Part shown: positions 45,501-57,275 of the stretch, piece after piece
Position numbering within the stretch: the stretch's first letter is position 1
Layout of the letters: each line of letters starts with the position of its first letter
Assembly (NCBI GenBank): GCA_030248225.1
Contig: JASANE010003633.1
Coordinates: 17,993 to 81,992 of the forward strand
DNA length: 64,000 nucleotides
Reading direction: 5' to 3'
Source of the DNA: Trileptium ribeirensis
Taxonomy: Eukaryota; Nematoda; Enoplea; Enoplida; Thoracostomopsidae
Notes under the pieces: generated by a model
The model's input: the letters and a program-made list of their open reading frames with translations, nothing else
What the model was told of the DNA's origin: nothing
Databases searched by the model: none
Translations under genes and position numbers: made by a program

Positions 45501-48235
45501 GACAGGGTCGAGTTCTCATTTATGTGTGTGTATGGGAAAATGAGCTCACTCACCGAAGTCCTTCTGGTTCCCCGCGGTCATAAATCTTAAAACTACTTTC
45601 TTGGGATGCAATAGACTCATGTTTTTACATGATTTACTGAGTTGCGCTATGCTTGAAAAGTTTTCTTTGAGCTGACCGCGGTTAAAATTTGCCGGGGTAA
45701 CTGAATATTTGATCGATTCTCAGTAGTATTCCTGCATTTTCTGATTATTGGTTCGTTCTTATATTAGTAGCTTAGTGCAAGATTCGACCCCCATGCTGCG
45801 TTTGGGGTCGAATGAGTCTCAAGACTGCGAACATAGGCCTGGGCCGTTACTGGTTCGACCACGTTACTCGACTAGGTAGTCAAAATTACACCCGTCACGG
45901 AGTGACATGGAGTTAAGTAAATTTGAGAACCAGGCACGGAGCATTAGTCGAAGTTTGGCCCTGGTCCGGGTCGATGGTGCGGAGACAAAATTCTAGGACA
46001 GAAACGACTTGAACCTTGGAAATTTTATTCTGCTTTGGTATTTATGTTCCATGTTGGCTTTGTACTTTCTAGTTTCCCGTCATTAATGTATGATTCAATG
46101 GTGTTATACACAGTTCAAGCACACTTTATAGTGGTTTTGTGCTTTCTTACATTCCGTTACTAATGTTGTATGATTCTATGGCGTTATGCACAGTACCAGC
46201 GCACTTTGCTTTGAGAAGTTGGGACAGCTTAGTTCGGCAAGCTGAAAGACCGCTACCGGTCTTATATCACTGTAGGAGGTTTAAATCACTAACAGCGCTG
46301 ACCGATCGACAAAAGCCACGTACACCTTCTCTCCCTGGATCACAATTTAGGGGCTCGTGCACTGTTCAAATCTTAAAGTTAATAACACAACTCCCCGTGG
46401 AGGTTAAAGCCAACCCCTTGGAAATATCAAAAATACGGGCGTTCGTCGCCCGCATACGTAGTGGCAATGCATTACATCACACCAACAACAACGCAAAACC
46501 CTGGTAAAGGCAGGTCCTCGGCGTGTTAGACCTCGCACCCCCGGCCCCTATCGTATGGCTTAAAGGGAATGATCTGCCACCTGAGAATCAATCGGCTTAG
46601 TAAATAAAGTAAATTTTGTTACTGCACAGCTTCGCTGTTCCTCGAGGTGGGGGCTAGCTTTGACTTCGGATAGGATTGTGCCAAAATAGTTTTGCTTGGT
46701 TGGATTGCCATTTTAGACCTAACTATCGACTGTAAAGTGACACAGAGGAGCGCATTCCTATAATTGAAATTGTTGTAACCTTGTAATAGTCTGTATCATG
46801 TTCAATATAACATTTCTTATCTTGCATTGATTAGTGAATCCGATCTAATGTTTATAACCCTGCTTGGTTTGATACCGTGTCCTTTTACCTGCGGTACCTT
46901 GTTCAAAGTATGGTAATTGAGGCATCATGCCGTAAACACTGTGTGCTCTGACTAAAATGAGTACTACGAATGTATCGAACCTTGTTCCCGGACGTTGTTT
47001 GTAGTGTGCACTCACATATCCCCGATTATTTATCACACCGTTGCATATTTAATTCGGAAGAATCCCGTACGTGGTATCTCGAATTATGGTAGCGCCTCCC
47101 GTTACGTGGGGCATATTTCGAAGCACATCGGAAAGCGTTTCCAAGCTCATAGCTGAGCAACCATAGCGAAAATTGGCAACTGAGGGGACAATGATTTCCG
47201 ATGCCCTGTTAAATCGAGCCCGCGCTTGCTCCTGATTTCCCGTTTGGTATAATTTCGGAAGTGTGGCAGTCTACACACAGTGCTCCTAACTCTGTAATTT
47301 ATCGTTCAAAGCATCAAGTTACCACTGATATTTCGCCTTGATTGCCTCATTCCTACCTCTCTATGATGTAACTAATGTAATAAAAGCTTGGAAAGTCACA
47401 ACTGTGTCCCGCGTTAGTTGATTGGAAAGTGTAATATGTTCTTCCAATGCGGACGGGCATAGCCTACTCGCCGTGGCTTGAGGGTGAGAATATCCCAAGC
47501 CCTGACGCGTAGGGCTGGCCATTAACATTACTATTATGGAGTGTCGAAATTCTCGTGGAAAGAGTCAACGAAATTGATAATGGAGGCTACCCATAAGACC
47601 CTCATAAGTGAATTACACGGTAGTTTGTTAGTCAGCCTATGCTGTTCACAGTGAATAATTACTGTCAATAAATCATTGCTCAGAACATCCGACGTTGAAC
47701 TTCCAGGGACAGTCGGAACCCTGTGGGGGCCACATTGGCTACTTCCAAATTTACAGGTTTACCATCATAACTCGATAAGTCCAAGTTAAAATTTCTACTA
47801 GAATAGGCACGCATTCAAACTCATATTTCAAATCACAGTAACCTAAACAACTTCCACGGAAGATTAGGATAGGGAATATCGGTTCGACATTATGGTCTGT
47901 GAGCAGGTTTCGATATCAACCTCCCTGGTGGACCTCAGCAATCATACCAAATACTAGACACGTGTGCAACCAATCGTGCGAGGTCCGAACACACCTCGTG
48001 AAACGCGCCTGCGACTTGCTAAGCTCCATAGCTTCTAGGGTCTGACCAAGAAAAGTGTTAAAACTGCCAAACTTATGGCCCACCCTTGAGGTTATGATAG
48101 CCGGGTAGTGTGGGCATGGTGTTAGGAAGTTGCGCCATGCAGCTGCGTCCCGTTATTACAGCTATACTATACCTGTATTTTAGGTGTATTATGTTGTGAA
48201 TTGTTAAAAAAATCATTTATATAGCTGTCAAATAG
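42541..48235. other. Segment of higher G+C without a supported gene
   Basis: Base composition changes near 42550 to clearly richer in G+C, strongest at 42840-44470. It holds a ~70-bp polypyrimidine tract (43978-44050, TCCCTCCCTTTTCTCTCTC within it), a stem CGGGCC/GGCCCG (42583-42602), a stem ATTCGACCCC/GGGGTCGAAT (45780-45813) and a tandem pair of ~80 bp (46060-46208). ORFs of 90-150 codons exist on both strands but show no domain and shadow each other. A decayed LTR or other large element is possible but unproven. Confidence 0.4.
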
Positions 48236-49196
48236 GATCGGATGAATACAGGTCAAACGTCGAAAAGTTTACTGTACAGACGCTGTGATGAAGTTGGTTG
48301 CTCCAGCGACGACCCTCAATCCAGCAAAGTGACTGAAAGAAACTTACGTGTTATAAACGATATAGCCGACGAACGTATACAAATATGTCATAATGTCGCT
48401 GTGGCCAATATTCAGGATATCATGGATTCGATGTTTGATCTTGACAATTCTAGTCGAATTTGTGCATCCGGGTGTAAACCTAGAGCGCTGTTTACGGCTG
48501 AAAGCAGTGTGGGTTTGACCCTTAACGAACAAACCTCAAATAGCCGTAGTGTGCGGCTGAGTGTTACAACTGCTGAATTGGATGATATCGCTAAAATTCC
48601 AGCATCCTTGAACGAATGGATCCATAAACATAAGGTAGTAAGTCTTCAACGAAATCCTGACTGTAGTAAAGCGATTCGCTGCACAGCGAGGCTTGCTGAG
48701 CCAACGAGCATTGTTATAGTACGCAAAACCGTATCGAAGAAGTTAGCGTCTGCTGCGACAACAGTTTTCAGAAATCGAGCAAAATCACTTAGTGATTTAA
48801 ATAAAGAATCTAAGGATGATGATCGACAGCCGGGACTCGGTGAGATCCGAAACGAATTTTCAATGTTATCAAGCGATAGTGATAAGCTGTTACAGTGGAC
48901 CGCCGCACCTGATCGCAGTAATGACCCAATACTCAGTCACACCGCTGAGCCATTATCTTCAAAGTCAGCAGATAATGAAGAACAGTTGTTGCAGAACTTT
49001 TGTGTCTCTAGTCAGCACGATCGCTGTAATTCTGAAGGTGATGCTATAACGGTGTCATCACAAGAAATCTATAACGGTCAGCGGAATCAAAATGATGATT
49101 TTCGACTGTCTCACGATCATTGTTACTCTGTTGATGCTGGTATTTTTAGTAACTCCGAGAAAAATAGAAAGCCATCTGGGGATGATTTGTTAGATG
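48236..49196 (+). CDS. Large exon of an unrecognised host gene (probable zinc-finger protein)
   Basis: An open stretch of 319 codons from the ATG at 48242. It is preceded by a possible acceptor (GCTGTCAAATAG, ending 48235), so it may be an internal exon or follow a leader. It ends at a strong donor (GATG|GTAAGAAA) in phase 1, and the ORF beyond the donor (KKKVVIFIFG) is intron. The product is hydrophilic, Ser/Asp/Asn-rich and probably disordered, with no recognised domain. Its codon usage is even and unlike random AT-rich DNA. The next C2H2 exon at 54436 needs exactly the phase this exon leaves, so I infer one gene. Confidence 0.65.
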
Positions 49197-49414
49197 GTAA
49201 GAAAAAAGTGGTTATTTTCATCTTTGGTTAGCGACGAATTGATTGGTTGTGGTTTCCCAGGTATTTGACTGATTGAATTTCGATTAATTATTGCAATTGC
49301 TTGGGCTACATGCATTAAGGCAAAACTAAGAGTATAGGTATAGAAATATATTAGGGTAAAGCTACAGCTTGTTCTACAACGAAATTATATTTTTGTTCAT
49401 ATACTGTACAAACA

Positions 49415-50367
49415 TGTTATATGACAAGGTAACAATGCTATGATGTAGCATGTAGATTGCATATGTTTATTCATGTAAAATTGTGGAATAAGGTTTGAAC
49501 GATATTAGTTAATGTGCACTACGTGTTCTGAACTACGTTTAAATGCAATTGCTGCTGCCACACGTGGTTTTTTCGAAACTAACCATTATAATGGCTACAA
49601 AAACAACATGACGACTGCCAAAATGTTAAGTGCATTTAGAGTCGTTTTACGTAGTAAGTTATCAATACGTGTAGAAAGACACGGTAGTCATGCAAGTTTA
49701 GAGGTTTAAAATAATGTAAACATGGCAAACTTTAAAACATTACATTAAGCTTACGCAAAGCTATTATATATGCCTCATGATGAGATAATTATGTTGCATA
49801 ATGAATTCTCAAAAAAAACTATTCTATGATTTTGAGATGCTTTGTATACAGTCTTTCAAAATAGCTAGATGAAAGCGCAGATCTATTTTTCTTATGATTT
49901 TTATTTTAAAACTTATTTTAATTTATAAAATATTGTTTTTAAGAGAAATGTCGAATTTGCATTTTCAATAAATATATAGTATGGTTGAAGTACCAGCAAA
50001 GTAATTCATTTCAGCTAATAATCTTTTTGATACATCGAACGTGTCTGTATCATATATGCAGTCTTTTAATGACGCATATTGTTTTAAAATATTTAAATTA
50101 ATTTGGTTTTGTAAGTTTTGGAAACGAGCACGTATAATATGTCTCTATTCCTCAATAATTTGTCAGACGTCATATGTTTTTGTAGTTATTATAATGGTTA
50201 GGTTTGAAAAACCATGTGTGGCAGCAACATTAGCATTAAAACGTAGTTCAGAACACGTAGTGAACATTAACTAATATCGTTCAAACCTTGTTCCAGACGT
50301 TTATATGAATAAACATATGCATTTTACATACCACATCGTAGCATTGTTACCTTCTATTATTCCTTTT
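49415..50367. repeat. ~950-bp palindromic element in an intron
   Basis: Arms of ~475 bp mirror around ~49891: TGAACGATATTAGTTAATG at ~49497 faces CATTAACTAATATCGTTCA at ~50266, and GGTAACAATGCTATGATGT faces a matching ACATCGTAGCATTGTTACC near 50334. Arm identity is moderate. No ORF of note. It lies in the intron between the two exons of the host gene. Confidence 0.75.
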
Positions 50368-50399
50368 ACATGGTCACTAAGTACACTTTCGAGTCAGGG

Positions 50400-52680
50400 T
50401 TAAATTAGTGGGAAAAATGATGATGAAGCTTCAAGATAAAACTGAGAATTTGGGCTCTTAACTCTTCTCAGCTCTATAGCTAAGCCGAGCCTGCCATGAC
50501 GTTTGAAGGTCCGAGCCAGAGCCCAAGACTCGCTTGAGAGAGCAGAGCCCAAATTATTGAACTGTCGGTTCGGCTCTTAAAAGGTATTTCCTAAAACAAC
50601 ACTAATTATTACAATTGATGTTAGGGTCTCACTCTTCCTTCCCCGCGGCTCGCACCATGTCTCCCCGAGGTGCCGTAATATCCCTCTCCTGAGGCGCTGA
50701 GCCCTCCTACCCGAAGCGCCGAACCCTGCCCATCCCGACGCGCTGCACCGTCTCTCCAAAACGCCTCACCCTCCTCCCCTCATTCCGAAACGTGACACCC
50801 TCCCCCAACCCTACAGGCACCGCATTCTCGTCCGGACGAACCACCCTCCCCCGCATGCCGCACCCGCGAAGTTCCTCACCCCTTACCCCCGACGCGCCGC
50901 CGCACTTTCCACTCGTCCCCGAAGCGTCGCCACCACCCTCACCCGCAGGCTCCGGACCTAATCCATCCTCCAAGGCGACGTCTGGAAATCGATCGACGGA
51001 TTTCCCTGGGTCGGCCCTTGCTTCTAGACGCACAACCAATGATAGCGAATTTTACTGCGCACAAAAGAAAACTTAGCTACAAAGGGAGTCGCAAACTTTA
51101 TTATTTAGAGCCTGAGAGCTGAACCTAGCTTGTTATTGGAAGAGCCAGACTGAGTCGAGTCGGGCACTGTTCACAAGAAGCCGAATCGGGCAAGAACTTG
51201 AAAAACGTGGCTCTTTGCCGCATATCCAGCAAATTTCTAAACAGCAGAGGATCCAGGATCTCAGACTAAAAATTTTAAGCTGTTGACGAGACTCTAATAG
51301 AAAAGACAGGGTTCAGCCAAGCGGCGGTGCAATGGTTGGGCCTCGCCCCAGGACCGCTGCCTTTATGATCACAGCAAATCCCCAGCCATGTTTGCCGCCT
51401 ATTATAAATATCCAGCAAATTTCTGAAGAGGGGAGAATCCAGTATTTCACGATGAACGGATCCAGAGGAACCCGCATCGTACTCCTACTCCCGGACGCCA
51501 CGCCCCAACCGAGGCGCCGCAACCCTCCCTCGTCTTCCCGGGGCACAACAACCCCTCCCTCCGAAGCGCCGCACCCTCCCACCGACGCGCCACACCCCCA
51601 TGGCGCCTACGCCCCTCATTCTGTCGAGACGTCGCACTTCCCCCTCCGGAGGCACAGAATGCCACTCCACGACACCGCCTGGATTCTACCCACGGATCCT
51701 CCTAGGTCCGCCCTTAATTCTAGACACGCAACTACTGATAGCCCACGTTACGGCACACTAGAAACAACCTAGATACATAGAGAGTCGCAAACTTTTGTTG
51801 TTTGGCGCCTAAAAGCTGATCTATCTTGTTATCTGAAGAGCGGAACCGAAATTTGTGCACGAAGAGTCGAATCGAGCAAGAACTTGAAAAGCGTGGCTCT
51901 TTGCCACCTATAACGAATATATACTAAATAGCTAGGCAATAGTGGATCCGGAATTTGACGATCGAGGGAACCTGAGACGGCAGCTCAGCATCCCATCTAT
52001 CCCGAGGTTCAGCACTCCCCCCGCTCGGCACTCTCCTTTCCGACGCGCCGCCACTCCCCCGCCCCTCCCCAACCTCAACTTTTAGACACACAACGATGGC
52101 CCACTTTCTAGCATACTACTCAGATAGATCTATATAAAGGCATTAAATAATTTACGGATAAATCCTAATGTAATAATAATACAGGTGAAAATTTGGACCC
52201 ATGTTCCGCTCTGCTGTAGAGTTAAGCCAGTCATGTCTGACCAGCCGACCGTAGTATATCTGGAAAAACAACAAATGCAATCAAAACAATTGGTCTTTAC
52301 CACAGTATAGGGCCAAAGGCAAGAACAGCCGAAGATTTCATCGACTTGGCATTATATGGTTCATTTGGCGGTTTGTATTTGCCTCTAATATTTATGGAGC
52401 GTAAAGTTTTATTATTAAATAAATTTTGGAGCCTCAGAGTCGATCTTAACTTGACATCGAAATAGTGGAACCGAACCGGACTGTTTATGAATTAAGCTTA
52501 GCCTCACTGATCCTACTTACATCGAGAGTCCATCCGAGATAACTCTGGAAGAGCCGAGTCGAGTCAGAAAGTTATAGCTGTTTTTCAACCAAACAAACAA
52601 TTTGTACTAACCATACATACTCGAGGTCCGAAGTCGAAGTGGAAGTGTAACCGAGCCCCCAGTGTGCCTCAGGGAAAAAT
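50400..52680. repeat. Complex C-rich satellite array
   Basis: Long units recur with irregular periods of ~700 and ~625 bp, marked by GAGTCGCAAACTTT (51086, 51781), GAGCCT...GAGCTGAACC-like blocks (51106, 51803, 52429) and CGTGGCTCTTTGCC (51206, 51890). Inside the units lies a ~21-bp minisatellite close to CCGAAGCGCCGCACCCTCCC (50690-50960, 51486-51600, 51980-52070). A short inverted pair AATTTGGGCTCT/AGAGCCCAAATT occurs at 50450-50556. The - strand is G-rich. Confidence 0.7.
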
Positions 52681-54435
52681 GTAGCTACATTTGAAAGTAT
52701 GCGTAAGCCAAAGTATTAGCTATAGAAAAAATTTATTTAGTACGATAATTCAATATAAATGAATAATTTATTACTTTGTCTCTTACCCGTGCAATAAAAT
52801 TAAAATTGAATTAAAATATAAAGAGAAGCATAGCGAAGTGCCGACTTGCACGGGTCTATTCTATTCTTCAAAGAATGCGTTTGTGGAATCTAATTCGGCT
52901 TCACAAATAAAACTCTATTCATTCAAAAATATGTTCTCAAATTTTTCCTTAGTTTAATACGGTCCGTTCATGCAGCAAAATGTTATGCCAGCTGGGGCGA
53001 AGTAACAAAAATAAACAGTCACTATTTCAGAAACTGATCAAAGTGTATTTCATAAAAAGATATAGCTTTAAAATGAAATTAAGCACGGGTTTTTAAACAA
53101 TTGCAAAAAACTTCTTTAAAAAATGCATAATTGTTGGCATAAAACATATGATAGGTACACTACCGTGTCCCTACAATTTGTGAGCATATATTATGTCTTG
53201 TACGCAAGTAGCGAATTCCATGTGTACAAGCAATAAGAACACATTATAGACTGTTATATTATGCACAATGCCACGATCTAGTGGGAACCGCGGCCAATCC
53301 ACCAGCATCTTACTCCTATGCCCGCTTTCCTTCTCACCCATGGCTAAACTTCTAAATACGAAATTTACCTCGCAACGTCCTCTACTCTACGATATTTCTG
53401 CTGCGTATTTAACATACGATATAAAACATCGCATCAATAAAAAAGTACATACATCAGCTAAGAATACTTGGACCCACGCTTTTATGCAGCGAAACAGCAA
53501 TAATAGTACCCATATATTGTATATGTCCATTTTGTCAATTACCTGTGAGTAAGAATGCCCAGCATTGTTCAAATATACTAATGTTGCAAGCTTTGCAGTT
53601 TTTATATTCATTTTTAAGTTTTAAAGTAGGGCAGAAATATTTATACTGGAGTAAATAATTGCAGTAATTGAGTGGCCACTGTTGCAGTTTAAATAATTGA
53701 TTGGTCAACATCTGGCAATTAATTTTTGTAGTCCCTGAGGTAAACATCTATTAGTTGTTGACATCCATCTGGTTACACCATCAATGTATGGCAAACCCAA
53801 GTTCAGTAGAGATCATTAACCGACGTTCCGGCTTCATTCGCCACAACGGCTATTGAAGCCATGCATTTGCCGAACTGTATCGTCTGTAAACAGACTGCAG
53901 ATCCAGTGGTGTGAACTGTGCATTATAGTGGTGGCCTCTCCACGTGAGAGGTCAGGTTAGACCAGACATTAAATATATACCAGACTAGCCATGTAAATTT
54001 TTAGACCATGTCAAGTCGCTCCTCCCCAAGTTATCATTCATATTATACCACCTCGAATGATCGTATAATGCTTTGTGCCTTTAACACTAAAACCTAAGAT
54101 CAATTTGGACGTAAAATTATACTTTAAATTTTTGTCCAATGGCGCGGTTGTCAAGTTTCTTCCTCGGTTATGGGGGTTTGACAGGATCCATTCATTTACG
54201 GACGGCAAACGTATGCTTGGACGTAGACGAAATTGTGTACATCTTTTATACCCTTTAATTTTGTCTGTGGAGTGGAGGTATACAGTATAATTATAAATAT
54301 TTATAATCTTAACGTTTTAATAAAAACAATCGAAAGTATTCGATTGGACAAGATTCAAGAAATTGAAATTACACGCAAACGTCGCTTAAGTTTATCGGTA
54401 AAATTTTTTGATAACCGTTTGTTCACACATTTCAG
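52681..54435. other. Intron remainder, no exon seen
   Basis: AT-rich. An inverted decamer pair ACCCGTGCAA/TTGCACGGGT (~52786 and ~52846) and the nearby GAAGCATAGCGAAGTGCC resemble a transposon terminus, but no element could be delimited. Confidence 0.4.
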
Positions 54436-54818
54436 CCGATGGATTGCTATTAAAAACGCCAAATTGCAGCTGCAGCACGTTCCCGTCGTCATATCACATT
54501 TTCTTGTGTGGCTACTGCGAGCGACGTTTTTTATCGCAAACCGATTTGGATGCTCATTGCGTTCAAATCCATCGTTTCCCCTCCAGTCCGGGCACAAAAT
54601 CGGACTATGCATTACCGGACGATCGTTGTGGTGCTACGACACCGGTGGTATATTCAGTCGAAAATCAATCCTTGGGCCGAGCGGCGAACGATGGTGTTGC
54701 TCAACAATGCTCAATGTGTAGCTATGCCTCGCTTACACGAATGGCTCTCCGATTGCATTGCTTACGCGCACACGGATGTGCACCTGACGGGAAAGCCTTG
54801 ACTAAGAAACCGTTGGAG
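54436..54818 (+). CDS. Host-gene exon with two C2H2 zinc fingers
   Basis: Acceptor CACATTTCAG ends at 54435 and donor GGAG|GTAAGATATG follows 54818. The exon encodes FLCGYCERRFLSQTDLDAH.. and, ~60 residues later, QQCSMCSYASLTRMALRLH.., both C-x2-C-x12-H-x4-H fingers. The linker between them is Ser/Pro-rich. It needs one base from the previous exon, which the donor at 49196 supplies, and it ends in phase 0, so the gene continues downstream. C2H2 fingers bind nucleic acid. Two separated fingers and a long disordered N-terminus fit a chromatin or transcription factor, but I do not recognise the family. Confidence 0.8.
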
Positions 54819-55897
54819 GTAAGATATGTACAAAAGCACTGAAATCACAATATTGTTTTTCTGTGATGATATCCTTAAGAATCGGAATCGGTACATTATG
54901 CAAAGCGATATAGTAGAATTATCTTTCTCAGCAATAAAGTTTAAGTCAGTGCCCGACAGCTATTGGACTTCATTTTTGCACTTATATGTTTAATATTTTT
55001 GGTTGCGTATCATATTATAACGCATTGCAAAATACTTGAATTCTGAATGTCAACGAAGAATTCCTACTTCTCATGCGGTAAACTTTGATAATATCTATAA
55101 TAATTGAGACCGTCAGTGTGCGGATTTTTGACCGCATCCAGAACTCAGATTTGCAACGCCCATCGTCTTGTGTAGCTCAAGTGAAAGCTTGATATATCTA
55201 TTTGTGCCCTTTAGTTAGACGCGAAAACAAATTATATCAGCTCCCCTTCCACGTAGAATTAGGACGCAGGGTTGCGTAAAAAGGGGCGCGACAAATGAAA
55301 TTATTGGTAGCACTGTTTTTGCACAATTGTATAAAAATGCGCAACAAAATTTTTTACCAAAACCGCATTTTTCATTTTAATAAGTGAAGAGAAAAAACTA
55401 AAAAATGTGAACCATTTTCAGGGTTTACTCATTCTGCCACATCCCTACTCAAGTGATCGTCAATCGATATTTATGTATATTATAATAATGTACATTATAT
55501 ATAGATTTATGTAACGATCTCTGAAATAGCTGAAATTCTGCGCAGCTTCGCCAACAATGTATGCTCTGCTTCGGAGTATCGACAAACCATGGCAGATATT
55601 TCAGTCATATTAGGTTCGTTTTTAAGGCAATTAAGCCTCTGTACAACTGTTCATTGATTTGGTTGTCTTGAAAAATCCCATCTTTTGTGCTTCGGATTAC
55701 GGTCCAATAAATTTTCAAAAGGGCCTGTAACACTCACCATAGACGAAAACGGCCATATCCGGATAAATGACTAAGACATATATTTGTGACATTAGCCTCA
55801 TTTTGTAGATCGATTAATGTTCTATGTAGCTACTTTGTTGCTGTGGTAGCTATGGGGTATATGTAGGTATTGAAACGGGCCATGACACATGAAATGC
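54819..55897. other. Intronic or intergenic DNA, no feature seen
   Basis: Presumed intron start of the C2H2 gene. No further exon was recognised before the large palindrome. Confidence 0.4.
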
Positions 55898-56504
55898 ACG
55901 GAATCTGCGATATCAACTGAACAGTCGTTCAGTTAATATGGGCGATGTAGACCTTTTTGTATAGTGAACTAACGAGCGTCAAATCACGGGAACAAAAACT
56001 GTGCGACAGGAAACTCGTCCTGAAAACCGCCAGGCAGCCAGTTTTGTTAGCCCAGATTCTTGTGTAATGTATTGTCAGATTTGATTATATAAATACAGTT
56101 CATTTTATCTATCATTAAATTTTGCTGGAAATTAACTAGTCAATGTGTTCGATTGTTGTAGTTCAAGGCATCCGCTTTATTCTTGTAAAGTTGTTTTGTG
56201 CTAGCTTTTCGTCAGTTGTTGCCTAACTAGGTTTAAGACCATAATATAGTTTTCTTAAAACAGTAAAGGCTTATCAGATTAAGCAAACACTCCCACAGAC
56301 AAGTCGTTCTGCGACACAGCAGACAACACTTCGTAGTTTAAAAGGCTGTACAAAATATTTGGAAGGATTAGTTATATAATGTTAGGACTTTCCCGGACAA
56401 ATGAGGTACTCGGGTGGTTTACACACGTACACAAAACTTAATATGTTAAATTATTTTCACATTGCCTTTTTAAATTTTTGTACGCACCATGTGTAGAATC
56501 GTAG

Positions 56505-57275
56505 GGTCTTATCGGTTATCCCCCAGCCGGAATTTCATCAATTTTGAAGTTACAGATAAATTTTTGGCACCAATCGATTCAGCTCGATGAGCTAGTTCAG
56601 AAAATACCCATTTTACCCACATCCCTGGCAATTTTTTTCGATTTTTTGAGGTCCCAGTGGGAACTCAAAAATTTTTTCTTCGGAATATGGTCAAATTGAG
56701 TTCCATTTGACTCAGTTTGATGAGATAAGTCGACTGGTGTGTAATTTATTGAAATCTACCCTACCGTTAGAAAGTTATGAGTGTCCAAGTAACCCTGAGG
56801 GGCATAAATAAAATGCAGGCCATGTCGTTCTGGGTATACTAAGCCTTAGTCTTAGCCTAAGCTAAGGTCTTTATATGGGACATACACTAAGCCTAAGTCA
56901 TGGGGCTGCCGCCCCCCGAACGCCCCGCTTTAAAGTGTTCTTCTTTCTAACGTTATAACGTAACGGCCCATCAGGGTTGCTTGGACCCTCATAACTTTCT
57001 AACGATATGGTAGATTTCAATAAATAGACCATTCGACTTGTCTCATCAAGCCGAGTCGAATGGTACTCAATATGACCATATTCCGAAGAAAAAAATTTTT
57101 GGCTTCCAAATGGGGACCATTGGGACCTCAAAAAATCGAAAAAATTTTTTGCCAGGGATGTGGGTAAAATGGAGATTTTCTGAACCAGCTCATCGAGCTG
57201 AATCAATTGGTTCCAAAATTTTATTTGTAACCTCAAAATTGACGAAATTCCGGCTGGGGGATAACCGAAAAGACC
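56505..57275. repeat. Nested palindrome in the left arm
   Basis: GGTTATCCCCCAGCCGGAAT at ~56514 faces ATTCCGGCTGGGGGATAACC near 57266, and CCGTTAGAAAGTTATGAG (56763) faces its inverse near 57005. The central loop of ~170 bp contains CTTAG/CTAAG words. Its mirror copy lies in the right arm. Confidence 0.8.

Noticed and set aside
46139..46507. 122-codon ORF
   Set aside because: Begins inside a tandem repeat and shows no family resemblance or splice-site support.
50707..51772. Pro/Arg-rich ORFs on both strands
   Set aside because: Translations of the C-rich satellite, repetitive in every frame.
52740..52880. Helitron terminus
   Set aside because: A 10-bp inverted pair and a GAAGTGCC-like word are suggestive, but no TC start, CTRR end or Rep/helicase remnant could be delimited.
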